DNA of 64,000 nt from Ditylenchus dipsaci (Eukaryota > Nematoda > Chromadorea > Rhabditida > Anguinidae). The DNA is taken from assembly GCA_004194705.1 (NCBI GenBank), contig SADC01000236.1, positions 124,001 to 188,000 on the forward strand. The letters run 5' to 3'. Positions 31,705 to 42,424 of this stretch are shown piece by piece. Positions within the stretch are counted from its first letter, which is position 1; each line of letters starts with the position of its first letter. The position numbers were made by a program, and so were the translations under genes. Under the pieces are notes generated by a model, which did not search any database, was not told the origin of the DNA, and saw nothing but the letters and a program-made list of their open reading frames with translations.

Positions 31705-32037
31705 GGCTAGGATACACTTGTCAAAAGCGAAAGTTGTCAAATGCGAAAGTTCTCAAAACGAAACTTCTCAAAACGAAGTTGTAAAAATCAGCTTGGGAGA
31801 TCAAGGCAATTTTTTTTGGCATTTTTTACAAAAAAAATTTCTTGTTGAAAATGCTTAAAACGTGTATATAAATGCTTTTCGAGACTTTTGGAAAAAATTT
31901 TTTTTTGCTAAAACACAACAGGGGGACCAAGGTGATTTTTGACAACTTTCGTTTTAAGAACTTTTCGTTTTGAGAAGTTTCGTTTTGACAAAACCTACGT
32001 TTGTCAAGTTTCGTTTTTTGCCAAATGTATCCTAGCC
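31705..32037. mobile_element. hAT-type MITE, GGCTAGGATACA ends, exact 8-bp duplication
   Basis: CACGAAAC at 31697-31704 and 32038-32045. The arms are built of TCTCAAAACGAAA-type repeats and their inverse. 'ggcttgggagatcaagg' lies near the centre. Confidence 0.9.
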
Positions 32038-32479
32038 CACGAAACAAAATCAAAATATATGCATGAAACACTGGGAATAAGTTGCAATGTAAAAAATCCA
32101 AAGGCAAAATTTTATTGAAGTTCTGCGTTTTTTGGACCCTCTTGTAAATATCACATAAGATAATAGAAAATATTTTCTTTTGTAAAAAAGGCAGAAGTAA
32201 GAACCAGCAGGGTAGTAGATTAAAAATTAATATATTCAATTAAAATAAGGAAAATATATAATTGAATAAATCGTAGACTCAATAATGCAACCCGAATGAA
32301 GAATGTGAAAAGACGATCATGTATGTAATGTCTTCATAATGGCTCCATTATCATACCTACTCATGAAAAACCATGTCAAAACACAGATCGCAAAGATATT
32401 TATTCATTTTGAGGAGCAGAGAGATGTAAAGAAGGGACAAAGACACAAGAAGATGGTTTAATAACGGTCAATAATGTTC

Positions 32480-32923
32480 TTATCTCCATGGCCATATTTT
32501 CGGAACTGAGAAAAGACTCAATAGAAGGATGATGATAAGGCTGTACACGATACAAACGCAAACAGAAGTCGCGATCGAAGAAGATTTCGAAGAGAATTGC
32601 CACCACTTGCTTCTGCTTGCCACGGACGATCTCTTCGGAGTAGACATCAGCTCTTCTGTATCCCATTCATCATCATCACCAGAATTCTTGATCGACTGTT
32701 AACTGCATAGAACTTGCGAGAGTACTCAGAGGCACATACTTCTTCGATTGGCAAAACATCCTCTTCTTCATCGTTGTCCTGGTTGCTGATATCTTCGAAA
32801 GAAAATTTTCTCTAAAATAGAGTACCGTAGAATTTGGCTAAAGAAAAAAAAGACTCACCTTGGACTTCACTTCTCGAATTTGGATAATTCCTCGTTCGTA
32901 TTCATGAAGATAAGCGCTGACAA
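32480..32923 (-). CDS. Hypothetical protein with C-terminal membrane anchor (5' end missing)
   Basis: Three exons join in frame: 32923-32859, 32811-32740 and 32695-32480. The translation runs SAYLHEYERGIIQIREVKSK, then RKFSFEDISNQDNDEEEDVL, an acidic region ending GDDEWDTEELMST, then a basic serine-rich stretch. It ends in a hydrophobic segment of about 20 residues (VCVCIVYSLIIILLLSLF) and a short tail KIWPWR. This architecture suggests a tail-anchored membrane protein. I do not recognise the family. The first supported splice acceptor is at 32924, but no start codon in frame was found upstream. A polyadenylation signal, AATAAA on the minus strand, lies near 32400. It sits about 130 bp downstream of the p47-like gene on the same strand. 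Confidence 0.6.
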
Positions 32924-33057
32924 CTGGAGTAGATATTTAAATTTTACCATTCACTTGACTTTTAACAGGGATCACACACCAACCAAAAATTTCTTTATTG
33001 AATTTCAACAAATCCGTCCCACATAGTCAAATCAATAGCGAAACAACACCAGAGGAA

Positions 33058-33705
33058 TTACGAGGAACCCAACTTTCGGCCCACACCAGAGAATGGCTTC
33101 GGTTTTGGCGCAACGTACTGAAAGAACTATTTATCAACAAAGTTGGATCTAAAAAGTAAAATTTCACCTCAGATTCTTTACGAACAAGTTGCAGATCGAT
33201 TTCACGTCCCGGATGTACAGCGGCCAATTCTTCCGGAACTCGCCTAATAGAACAAGGTGATGCTTACATATAATTTGGTAAGAATTGCTAACCCAGTAAC
33301 AAGAGCCCGCATGAAAGCACCGTTTTGAGGATCATCAGAAGTACGCAGAGGACCATCATCAATCGAGAAGCCGTTGGTCCAAACATTGAAAATGACGACG
33401 ACCTAAAATGGAAAATAACAACAGCACAATCTCGAACACTGTATAAGACATGCCGGTCCAGTTTGACTCGTCGTAGCAGAAGCGGACGATTCGACAGGAA
33501 GTTCCTGGGCACCAGCATTACGAGCAGCATTGAACAAGCGATCGGCGAAAGCAGCATTGTCGCGACCAGGAGGACCGAGCACTTCTTGACCACTATTTGT
33601 ACTTCCTCCGACGTAAAACCCTGGCGATTTTCCTTTGTTGTTTCCGTCACTACCGTCGCTTGAATTGCCGCTGTTCATCGAATCCAAGCCATGAATATTG
33701 GACAT
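33058..33705 (-). CDS. p47/NSFL1C-like SEP-domain protein without UBX domain
   Basis: Four exons (33705-33454, 33402-33293, 33243-33168, 33117-33058) make 165 residues. The start ATG at 33705 gives MSNIHGLDSMNSGNSSDGSD. A p47 signature follows: FYVGGSTNSGQEVLGPPG, then the SEP domain FNVWTNGFSIDDGPLRTSDD, NGAFMRALVTGRVPEELAA and HPGREIDLQLVRKE. After it comes the family's YVAPKPKPFSGVGRKLGSS, and then a stop, TAA at 33058. p47 proteins are cofactors of the p97/CDC48 ATPase and normally add an N-terminal UBA and a C-terminal UBX domain. Neither is present here. AATAAA on the minus strand near 33000 supports a real 3' end. Intron 1 has a GC donor (GCATGT). A partial paralogue stands at 41118-41519. 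This could be a SEP-only paralogue or a truncated gene. Confidence 0.8.
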
Positions 33706-34041
33706 TTCGAGCAAAGAACTAAATTCAAAAAGCAAAATGACAGCCCAATCCAAAATAAATTCACAAAATCACAAAGACGACCAACATGCTAAAACATCTT
33801 ACAACTTGTAACCTTGTAAGTTACAAGGTTAAGATTAAATTAATATTTTCTTTTACACACAATGTGTCAAATGTACCATTCAGCCATTTCATTTGTTAAT
33901 TGATTGAATTTTTCATTTTTCCTATTACTGTGTCCTTGTTCCAGAAATTGAGTTATCAACTTGTAAGTATGACACAAATGGAAAACTAACTGCAACAATA
34001 ACGCTACCTTTTACAGTATAACTTCCTTTTTCGACTGACCT

Positions 34042-34460
34042 ACGACCGGGTACACTTTTTTGTAAAAGTTAAAAAAGTATGCTTAGCAGGGCTTTAAAAA
34101 TTTTTTTTTGACATCCTACATCCACATCCGGCCAAAAAAATTTTGACATCCACATCCGACATCCGGATGTGAAATTTTTGACATCCGAAAACATCCGAAA
34201 AATCCATGAAAAATCAATGAAAACATCCGCTGACATCCGATTCAAATTTTTTGACATCAACATCCACATCCGCCGGATGTGGATGTGGATGAAAGCCCTG
34301 ATGCTTAGTCCGTCCTAACGGGCGCTGGCCTACCCTTGCCTAAGTCTAAGTGCGCAAAATAATAAAAAAATCGAATTTTTTTTTTAAATTAACAGGGGAC
34401 CAAGGCAAATTTGGCACTGTACCCGGTCGTTGTACCCGGTCGTAATGTGTACCCGGTCGT
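34042..34460. mobile_element. GACCGGGTACAC-ended element carrying a nested hAT MITE
   Basis: CGACCGGGTACAC at about 34042 faces GTGTACCCGGTCG at about 34452. 'gtacccggtcgt' is repeated three times on the right. The interior is interrupted at 34087-34300. Confidence 0.65.
34087..34300. mobile_element. hAT-type MITE, CAGGGCTTT ends, exact 8-bp duplication
   Basis: ATGCTTAG at 34079-34086 and 34301-34308. Arms of repeated ACATCCACATCCG and the inverse GGATGTGGATG. It sits inside the GACCGGGTACAC element. Confidence 0.9.
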
Positions 34461-34964
34461 TGATATACCCTTTTTTTACCGTACACGTGCCTTTATTGCG
34501 GAGCATGAGCTCTTCAACCTTTACACAACATACAAATCGCATGCAAACTACAACAAACAAACTACAGAGAAGGCACTGGTGACATTAAATCGATTTTTAA
34601 ATTTCCCACAACTGAAAACAGGTTTGGCGTTTTACAATAATGATTAGATGTAATTCAGTGGCGGAGAAAGTTCTCTCATTTTTAGTTTCCTTGTAAGAAA
34701 ACAATGTTTTTATGACAATTGGCATCAGAACTCTTGGCTTCTCGTTTCTCGCAAATTTTTTCTTTTTCGTTCTCGGTTCTTGCTCGACACACTAATTATA
34801 TATTCAACAAGAAAATTTTCAGCAAGTATTTTGTGCAAGGATGGATGGTCTTTTTGAAGTTTCAGCTATAGATGTGTACTTTTTGTGCTCCTTATTTATG
34901 TGATTTACAAGTAAATTATTGGCAAATATGAAACTTTTTTCATTTTTGAATTCATTTAATCTAG

Positions 34965-36962
34965 ACTTTTCCTCAAAAAGCTGAACCTGTAGATCTGCCT
35001 CCACCAGTCCCTCAAATTCCTCCACTGAAAAAGCAGGATATGACTGTTGAACAGCTCAAAAAATATAATGGAGTTGAAGATGAGCATATTTGTTTCGCCC
35101 TTCTTGGAAAGGTTAGTCATTGAGTGTTTCCAGGATGCTGGGTCGATCCCAGTGATCCGTCCACGGGCATATTTGTCCACAAGATTTAAATCACCTTGGA
35201 ATGGCAAACAAGCTATATTACTCTACCTAAAATTCTATAAAGAGCATTTTTTGGGAGTATAGCAATGTTTATTTTTTCCAAATTTCGGCCACACCACTTG
35301 GAGTGGGTATTTACTAGGGTTGGGTGATGTTCATAAGGCGAAATATGGCCTGGCCATTTTAAAGGGGCATACCAGCGCGTTACAAAAAATTTGGGCGGGC
35401 ACCAGGAATTTTTTTCGAGTTATCATATTTTTGATTTGTTCACATCGAATCTGATATAGACGACCTTAACTGCTATACTGCTTTAAAAACTAGGCAGAAA
35501 TCTTGAAAAATCTAGATGATAACGCATGCAAAAAAATTGCGAGAAAGAAAAGAATCGCTGGTCCACGACTTTTCTCCGTGTAATGCGCTGGTATGCCTCA
35601 TTGAAATGGCCGGCCATTTGACCAATCTTGAAGAATCACCGAAAACTTTCCAGCTGTGAAAGTTTGTGGTAGAAATGACTGTGTAAGCAGCCTGTTTTTG
35701 GCCATATGGCCGATTTTAAAATGGGCGGCCATTTGCCCAACCCTCTTATTTACCCGGCTAAAGCAGATTTTTTTCAAAAAATCATATCCAGATTTCAGAT
35801 GGCAGAAAAATAAAATTTTTAGACTTCAGATTTCAGATTCAAATATAAATGCTATTCTAAGTATTGATATTCTGGTTAAAAAAAAACACTGCGTTTGCTA
35901 AAAACCGTTTTGGGCACATAGTCATGAGTAGAATAACTGTTTGTTCGGCCTTGGAGATGATTCAAGTTTTGTAGACGGATTGACGTGTGGACAAATTATC
36001 AACTGAGGAGGTCATCGCACCCTGTTCTAGCACCTTCGCCTATCTTTTAATTTTACAGATTTACGACGTAACAAAGGGCAGAGATTTCTATGGAGTGGAT
36101 GGGGCATATGGTGCACTGGGTAATTCATCCGTAAATTTGTTTGCACGTTACAAGATAACTTTCCAGCTGGACACGACGCCACCCGTGCACTCGGTATGTC
36201 AATAATCCTGTTCACATCCTTCTTATATTTTACCAGTATTTTTATTTTAGGGACCATGAACATAAAATTGGTGAAGGACGAGTGGGATGACACATCTGAC
36301 CTTAGTCCAACAGGTAAATGATGAAGTTGAAACCGCTGAAAAAGTAAAACTGATTCGAGTTCAGATTTGGAAGATGCCAAAGATTGGGCTGAGAGGATGG
36401 AGAGTAAGATTTGTTATACAGTCGAGTCTCGATAATCTGCATCCCCTAAAGTTCGTTCCCGCCTTGGGTCCGACACTTTTTTTACCTCGATTTTCAAAGT
36501 CTTTTGCCAAATATGATTCGCCAGTCTGGTCCGAAATATCGCAAGGGTTCCGATTTTGCCGGTCGTTTTTTTTGAATAGCGAAATTTTCGCCCTAAAGAC
36601 CCGCGGGTCTTGATAATCTGGCACCCCTCGTTTAAAAAAGGGGTGCCGGATTGTCGAGACCCGCGGGTCTTTAGGGCAAAAATTTCGCTATTCAAAAAAA
36701 TGACTGGCAAAATCGGAATCCTTGCGATATTTCGGACCAGACTTGCGAATCATATTTGGCAAAAGACTTAAAAATCGAGGTAAAAAAGTGTCGGACCCAA
36801 GGCGGAAACGAACTTTAGGGCATTCCGAGTTATCGAGACTCGACTGTACAACTTTTTGAGCTGGTTTTGAATTTAAATTTAGTGAAATACCCTGTAGTGG
36901 GCCGTCTCTTGGCTCCTGGTGAAGAAGCGTCCGTGTATGAAGAGCAGGAGACCACTCAGTAG
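34965..36962 (+). CDS. Membrane-associated progesterone receptor component (PGRMC) family
   Basis: Cytochrome b5-like heme-binding protein of the PGRMC family (human PGRMC1/2, nematode VEM-1), normally anchored in the ER membrane. Six exons join in frame: 34965-35111, 36059-36119, 36167-36193, 36251-36313, 36365-36403 and 36883-36962. They give 138 residues up to TAG. The proline-rich linker (PPPVPQIPPLKKQ) is followed by MTVEQLKKYNGVEDEHICFA, YDVTKGRDFYGVDGAYGAL, AGHDATRALGTMNIKLVKDE and WDDTSDLSPTDLEDAKDWAE. It ends with KYPVVGRLLAPGEEASVYEE. This covers the whole heme-binding domain. The third exon is a 27-nt microexon. Intron 1 (about 950 bp) and the last intron (479 bp) are enlarged by MITEs. 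The N-terminal membrane exon is not certain. A hydrophobic 28-codon frame at 34713-34796 is a candidate. AATAAA occurs near 37083. Confidence 0.9.
35311..35745. mobile_element. MITE in PGRMC intron 1, AGGGTTGGGTGATG ends
   Basis: AGGGTTGGG at the left and CCCAACCCT at the right, with TATTTAC near both ends. Repeated 'atggcc..gccat' words pair in the interior. 'cgctggtatgcctc' mirrors 'ggggcataccagcg'. Confidence 0.7.
36419..36846. mobile_element. CAGTC-ended palindromic element in the last PGRMC intron, TA duplication
   Basis: CAGTCGAGTCTCGATAATCT at the left, the inverse at the right, TA at 36417-36418 and 36847-36848. The core words 'gttcccgccttgggtccgac' and 'atcgcaaggattcc' are shared with 22743-23172 and 54242-54460. 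Confidence 0.9.
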
Positions 36963-37480
36963 TTACTCATGGATTATTTCGATATGGAATGGAGTCACTT
37001 CTTCTTGGCATTAATTAGTCCAATTTCGCCCTTTAATTTCGCCATTTTTTCATACGTGTATTCTGGAAAATAACTAATAGAAAATAAATTGTATCTAATA
37101 ATTGTTGTCTTTGAAATATTGAATCCTACTCAATCCGTCACTTATATGTCTTATAGACACTGACTTTTGAGGCTCTAAGTAAATTCCCCCTCTTCAAATT
37201 TCCCTTCTACGAATTCCCCCATCGGTGAATTCCCCCTCCGACAAATTCCTCCTCCGGTATATTCCCTCTTCAAGATTGTCTTGAGAGGATTTTATTTATT
37301 CAAAAATCTTTTGACGCTGATGTAATCTGAATTCCCACCGCCAACCTACAGTAGGAGCTATATGGAAGGGAGGGAACAATAAAGATCACCTGATACACCA
37401 TCAATGGTCCAAATTTATCGATCGGGCGAGGGTGCATATGACATCAGCTTTGAAACCGTTTGGATAAATAAAAGGCTAAA

Positions 37481-40184
37481 TTCTAGTATACACCCTTCAC
37501 TCAAGTCTAGTATACACCCTTCACTCAAGTCTAGTATACACCCTTCACTCAAGTCTGGTATACCCTTCAGTCAAATTAGCTTGGGGACCAAGGCAATTTT
37601 TTTTAATTAAAAATTAAAAATTTAAAAAAATTTGCCTTGGTCCCCAAGCTAATTTGACTGAAGGGTGTATACTAGACTTGAGTGAAGGTGTATACTAGAC
37701 TTGAGTGAAGGGTGTACCGTATATTCTCTATTAGAAGGCCCGGCCTTCTATTTTTCAACCCTAAAAAAAGTCGGAAAAAATTTGGGTCGATTTTGAGATT
37801 TTTGCGTGCTCAACCAAAATTTTAAAAGTGGAATCAGGTAAGCTCGTGTTAAAGGAGCATGCCCGTGCGTTACACGGTGAAATTTGAATTTCCAAAAGGC
37901 GGGGACCACTTTAATGCGTGAGACCAAAAAATTTCAAATTCAAAATTTCATTCCTATGTATATGCTGTTGTATGTCAGACGTGTGCTACGTATTCTCTTG
38001 CAAATTTTATATTATGCTGTGTTACAGCCGACAGATAAAGAAAGTTCACCGTGTTTCAGGTTTGTGTGTCATTTTTTCAGTCGCTTCTAACTAGTGTTGA
38101 GGACCGGGGGTTCGAGCGAAAGATCCAGCAAAAAAGTTATGATAATTTTTAGTCCGAGCAAGGAACCGAGCAAATGAATATGAGACTAGGAAGAAATCTA
38201 GAAAGAGAAGGAGGTCAAACCCAAGAATAATATTTTCTCACTCGACCAACTCCCCCCCCCCTCCCCTCTCCCCGCGCTTCTTGTGACTACCGTTTCTCAA
38301 TAACAGAAACCTCAAAGCCGTCCGTAGTGAGCTAAGTTAGAAAATGTTCTTCCATTACAGATACGGCCATCGCGAACCGTAGAGTTGTCGGAGCTTCACG
38401 CGTCGGTGGATTTTTTGAGCGTAGTGGCTGTAGTGCGCCAACAAATATATTCCTATCTAATGCCTTGCAACATGCTTTGTATATTTATGCCAGACTTTTG
38501 CCTGTGACAGGCGAGACAGTACCTCTAACCACTTCTGAACTCATTTAACTTGTTCCACAAACTTTTTATTCTAGAATCTGATGGCGCTTGTTATTCGGCT
38601 GTTCGTTCTTATCTCAAATAATTGGCAGATCAAGTCATGGGATGTCCAGAGTGCCGAAAGTATAGGCTATGCTAGCAGAGTTCTGATTACAATGAGTGAT
38701 TTTCGTTTGCAGGTGTATCGAAATCATGATACTGAGTTATGGTCAAAACTAATTTTTATTTTATGAATTACCGTATTTCCTGTAATCTCTTCCCAGGGGA
38801 GTGATTTTACAACTCCCAAAAATCGAAAAATTTTTTAAATGCAATCTCGATATTTTCGGATTATCTAACAAAATTTTTAAAAATTCGTGGGAGTTGAGAA
38901 AATGCAAAACAGTTTGCAAAATATTGACTCAGGGTTGAGATATAAACCTTGAAGTTGAAGGGGAGGTGAGTAATTAGTGGAAGGGAGGAATTACAGCAAC
39001 AAAAAAATAAATTGCTTTAGGTAGTCCACCTAACATCCAGGTAGCTTTTCTAACATATCGAAGGTGGTCTGCCTACTTACCACAAGGTTTATTTACCCTC
39101 CAAATGATCTATCTTTCGTGCACTTTTTCAGAATTTCAAACGTGTATCAAGCCAGGTGGATTTTGGAAATGGGTGCCTATTTTGGAAACATGCCTCCCAG
39201 GCATTAGAGACTTGACTAGTTTTAGAGACTTGATTCAGGAAAATACTGTTTTGTTACCATCAAACCGTATTCGGCACTCAATTTCAGGTGAGAAGTGGCT
39301 AGTTCGATCGCACTTGTTTGATGTATTGTGCAAACTCGTCCAGCAACTCCATCATTTCAAATCGATTTGAAAGGCCGAAGAGAGCGAGGACGATAACGTG
39401 AGATTCGCTGCATTGTAAACGGTACAAAGAGACGAAATTGTGAGCGCGAAACTTTTCCTCATCCTCGCGTTATTGGAAACGCCGTGTTAGATAAACATGT
39501 GAAACAATAAAAGATATCAGGTGAAGGTAGAGAAGAGCTAATGAACCAGACCAGTCCTTTATTGAGCAAACAGCACACAGAAAAAACATCATGAAGCCAC
39601 AACGGAATTCGATGAAATTATCTAGAAAGAAATCTAGAAAGAAAGAAAGAAATACGAAACCAGTAAAAAGTGTGACCGATCGAAAGGCTTCACGCAACCA
39701 AGCAGCTTCTTGTTGTTTCGGCAATTGACGAGAACTGGGCGCTGTTCTTGAGAGCGATAGTGAGCACTGTAAGCGGACCCACCGAGAAATCATTAGTTTC
39801 GCCCTCCTTCTTACCCACATTGCTAGCAGACATACCACTTTGGCTTGACTTTACTTCAAAATTCTGAAAAATTGATAAAAAATAAAATAAAATTTGCAAG
39901 AGAATACGTAGCGCACGTCTGACATACGACAGCATATACATAGAAATGAAATTTTGAATTTGAAATTTTTTGGTCTCACGCATTAAAGTGGTCCCCGCCT
40001 TTTGGAAATTCAAATTTCACCGTGTAACGCACGGGCATGCTCCTTTAACTAAGAAAACGCGAAAAACAGATTTGCGAATTTCTTTTTCTAGGCTGATATA
40101 TAGGTCCTCAAGGGGGCCTTCTATTAGAGAGGGGCCTTCTATTAGAGAGGGGCCTTCTAATCGAGAATATACGGTATACTAGAA
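37481..40184. mobile_element. Second-layer element with TTCTAGTATACACCC ends
   Basis: The left end is followed by direct repeats of TATACACCCTTCACTCAAG. Their inverse lies at 37663-37714. The right terminus is split: GGGTGTA at 37710-37716 continues at 40175 as TATACTAGAA. The interruption is the third-layer element. Confidence 0.85.
37717..40174. mobile_element. Third-layer 2.46-kb element, CCGTATATTCTC ends, TA duplication
   Basis: CCGTATATTCTCTATTAGAA at 37717 faces TCGAGAATATACGG ending 40174, with TA outside each end. A second inverted pair about 140 bp further in covers about 200 bp ('ggagcatgcccgtgcgttac' at 37855 and its inverse at 40020-40044). The 1.7-kb centre (38100-39840) has short coding-like pieces, such as GKKEGETNDFSVGPLTVLTI on the minus strand, without a recognised family. 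No transposase domain was seen. Confidence 0.85.
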
Positions 40185-41117
40185 CTGCTCCAAATAAAAT
40201 CCTCGCAAGACAATTTTGAAAGGGGAATTTATTTAGTGGGAATTTGTAGAGGGGAATTTACCACCGCCCGACTTTTGAAAAAGGCCCTAATAGGCCCTAA
40301 ATCACGCCTAAAATAGATGTTGAAACATTTCCTGAGACTTTCTAGCAATCGATCTAAAAAAGGCATCTGGCATATAAAAATGAATAATAAGGTCAAAAAC
40401 GATGGGAAAGTTGACAAAAAAAACTACAAAATACTGGTTCTGCATATAAAATGTAAAGCATAATATAAATTAGGTGCTGGACTTCATAAAATTAGTGCTG
40501 CTGGGTTGATCACCAAAAATCCCAATGATTGGTTGGTGCTGGATGTGGCGCTTGATAAAATTGAGGCCAAAACTGCTGATCTCTGCAACCCTAGATGAGA
40601 CGACTCGTTGTGATATTTCGGATAATATTTTAGCTAATTTTCAGTCAAATCATAAAAGCAGCAAACTTGGAATTACTTTAAGAATTTTCCAAAAAAATGT
40701 TTCCGAATTTTTTTGTAAATATTTTCTATCCTGCCCTTTTTCATGCCCAATTGATGACTGAGCCCTGGTACATTTTGTTCCTTTTAGGGATAGAAGAGGC
40801 GTTGCTTTGATAGATAAACCCAATATTAAAATGCAGATTGTGGTGCCAGTAGAGCGCTCCGCATGAGTCTTGTTTGACGCATTTAGCTGTGGCCTTTTTC
40901 AGTGAACGAATTTGCTTTTCTCGCGAACAATACCTGTGCTTTTTCAAATGGCCTTTCTCTATCCAAGACATTTTTGCGACCTTCCAATATTGTGGGACGA
41001 TCCAGAGTGGATTATATTGCAGTAAGTGTTTTTCATTCTATGCACATAAACGGCAAGCCTTGAAGTTTAAGACGCGTACTAAGTTTTCCGCCAAAAAATG
41101 TTTAAATTGTTTTTAGT

Positions 41118-41519
41118 AGTCAAGAAGTGCTCGGTCCTCCTGGTCGCGACAATGCTACTTTCGGCGATCCCTTGTTCAATGCCGCTCGCAATGCTGGTGC
41201 TCAAAAACTTCCTGTCGAATCGTCCGCTTCTGCTCCGGCGGATCAGACTGGACCGGTATCTGTGTTCTGAATTATTCTGTTGTTATTTTCTGTGTTCAGG
41301 TGGTTGTCTCTTTTGACATTTGGACCAATGACTTCCCGATTGATGATGGTCTGCTCCCTGCTTCTGATGGTACTGAGGATGGTGCTTTCATGCAGGCTCT
41401 TTTATCGGGTAAGAATATTTCCTACCAGCGGGCACTTTTTTGGAAATGCCGTTGAGGAGCTAACAGACTTTTTTTCAGGAATATGCTTGAGTAAACAGAT
41501 TGTGAGTGTAGTGCATTGA
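41118..41519 (+). CDS. Partial p47 paralogue (SEP domain)
   Basis: Exons at about 41118-41255, 41300-41409 and 41479-41519 encode QEVLGPPGRDNATFGDPLFN, then VVVSFDIWTNDFPIDDGLLP and GAFMQALLSG, then a 13-residue tail ending at TGA. The first intron sits at the same codon as in the p47-like gene at 33058-33705, and the second exon is the same 110 nt long. This is therefore a DNA-level duplication, not a retrocopy. The 5' similarity starts abruptly within the first exon and no start codon was found. AATAAA follows at about 41537. It could be a broken gene or a fragment still transcribed. The GT donor here corresponds to the GC donor in the other copy. Confidence 0.6.
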
Positions 41520-41539
41520 ATTGAATTGAAATGTTTGAA

Positions 41540-42424
41540 TAAAAGATTTTGTCAATGTGCTGTTGTCAGTTAAGGTTGCCCATGGGCCGAAATCGAAAAA
41601 AAATTCAGCAAATTACAATTTATTAACTAATTTTTCCAGAATTTCAGCCAGCTTGACAACTCTATTGTGGATGACTAGTATTTATTAGTTCAAATTGTTT
41701 TTTGATTAGCTTGGCAGACATCACATTCTCAGATTAGCTCTTGCCTTGTCCAAGATCTCTTTCTTATTTTTTGTAGGTGGGTAGTTTTTCAGTACTGTTT
41801 GGCATTGAAAGCAACTGTAAAATAGTTTTCCACAATAAGTGTTTCACATATTTAACTCACACTTCAATGCATTCAAACAGACAACTGCGTTTTAAATAGT
41901 TGTAGGCTAGCTTGTATCCTAACTTTTGTACTAATTATATTGAGCTTACTATTTCGTGATATTACCAACTATTTTTTCCCCCCTACGGGCGGGATTTATT
42001 TTTCGATGAACGTTTGTTGCAAAATATTAATCAGATCGTGACATTTTGAAGTCAATGATACCAAATGAGATTTTTTTTAAACAAATTTAGAAAATATTGA
42101 ATTTCAAATACAAATATATATTGAATATTGAAAAATATATTGAAAAGTTATAATTGAAAAAAGAAACTTATCCGAAAGAAGCCGTAAAAAAAAACTTTAA
42201 AAATAGAATAAAAGCAAACAGCAGTCAAGAGAGAAACTGAATCGAATTTTTTTTCTCATTGAAACAACAAAAATTAGAAAAAATAGTCTTACTCAATACA
42301 GACATTTTGTTCACGACAGAAAGATGAAACCTTGCCTAAACTTGCAACGTAAAAATGACACAGAACTTAATACACAACTTTATGAACATAACATACAAAT
42401 GTAACATTCGAAATATACACCAGT
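41540..42424. other. No recognisable gene
   Basis: AT-rich sequence without conserved frames or clear inverted repeats. Confidence 0.5.

Larger units (their letters stand above)
37179..40261. mobile_element. Outer element with GTAAATTCCCC ends (first layer of a nest)
   Basis: The left terminus (37179-37310) has repeats of AATTCCCCCTC, then 'gattgtcttgagaggatttt'. The right terminus (40195-40261) is the inverse: 'aaaatcctcgcaagacaatt', then GGGGAATTTAC. Between them lie two younger insertions. Confidence 0.75.

Noticed and set aside
33288..33663. Open frames of 110-120 codons antisense to, or out of frame with, p47
   Set aside because: They are shadows of the spliced SEP-domain exons.
41098..41519. 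72- and 79-codon open frames (LLVATMLLSA and similar)
   Set aside because: They are shifted frames of the SEP paralogue.
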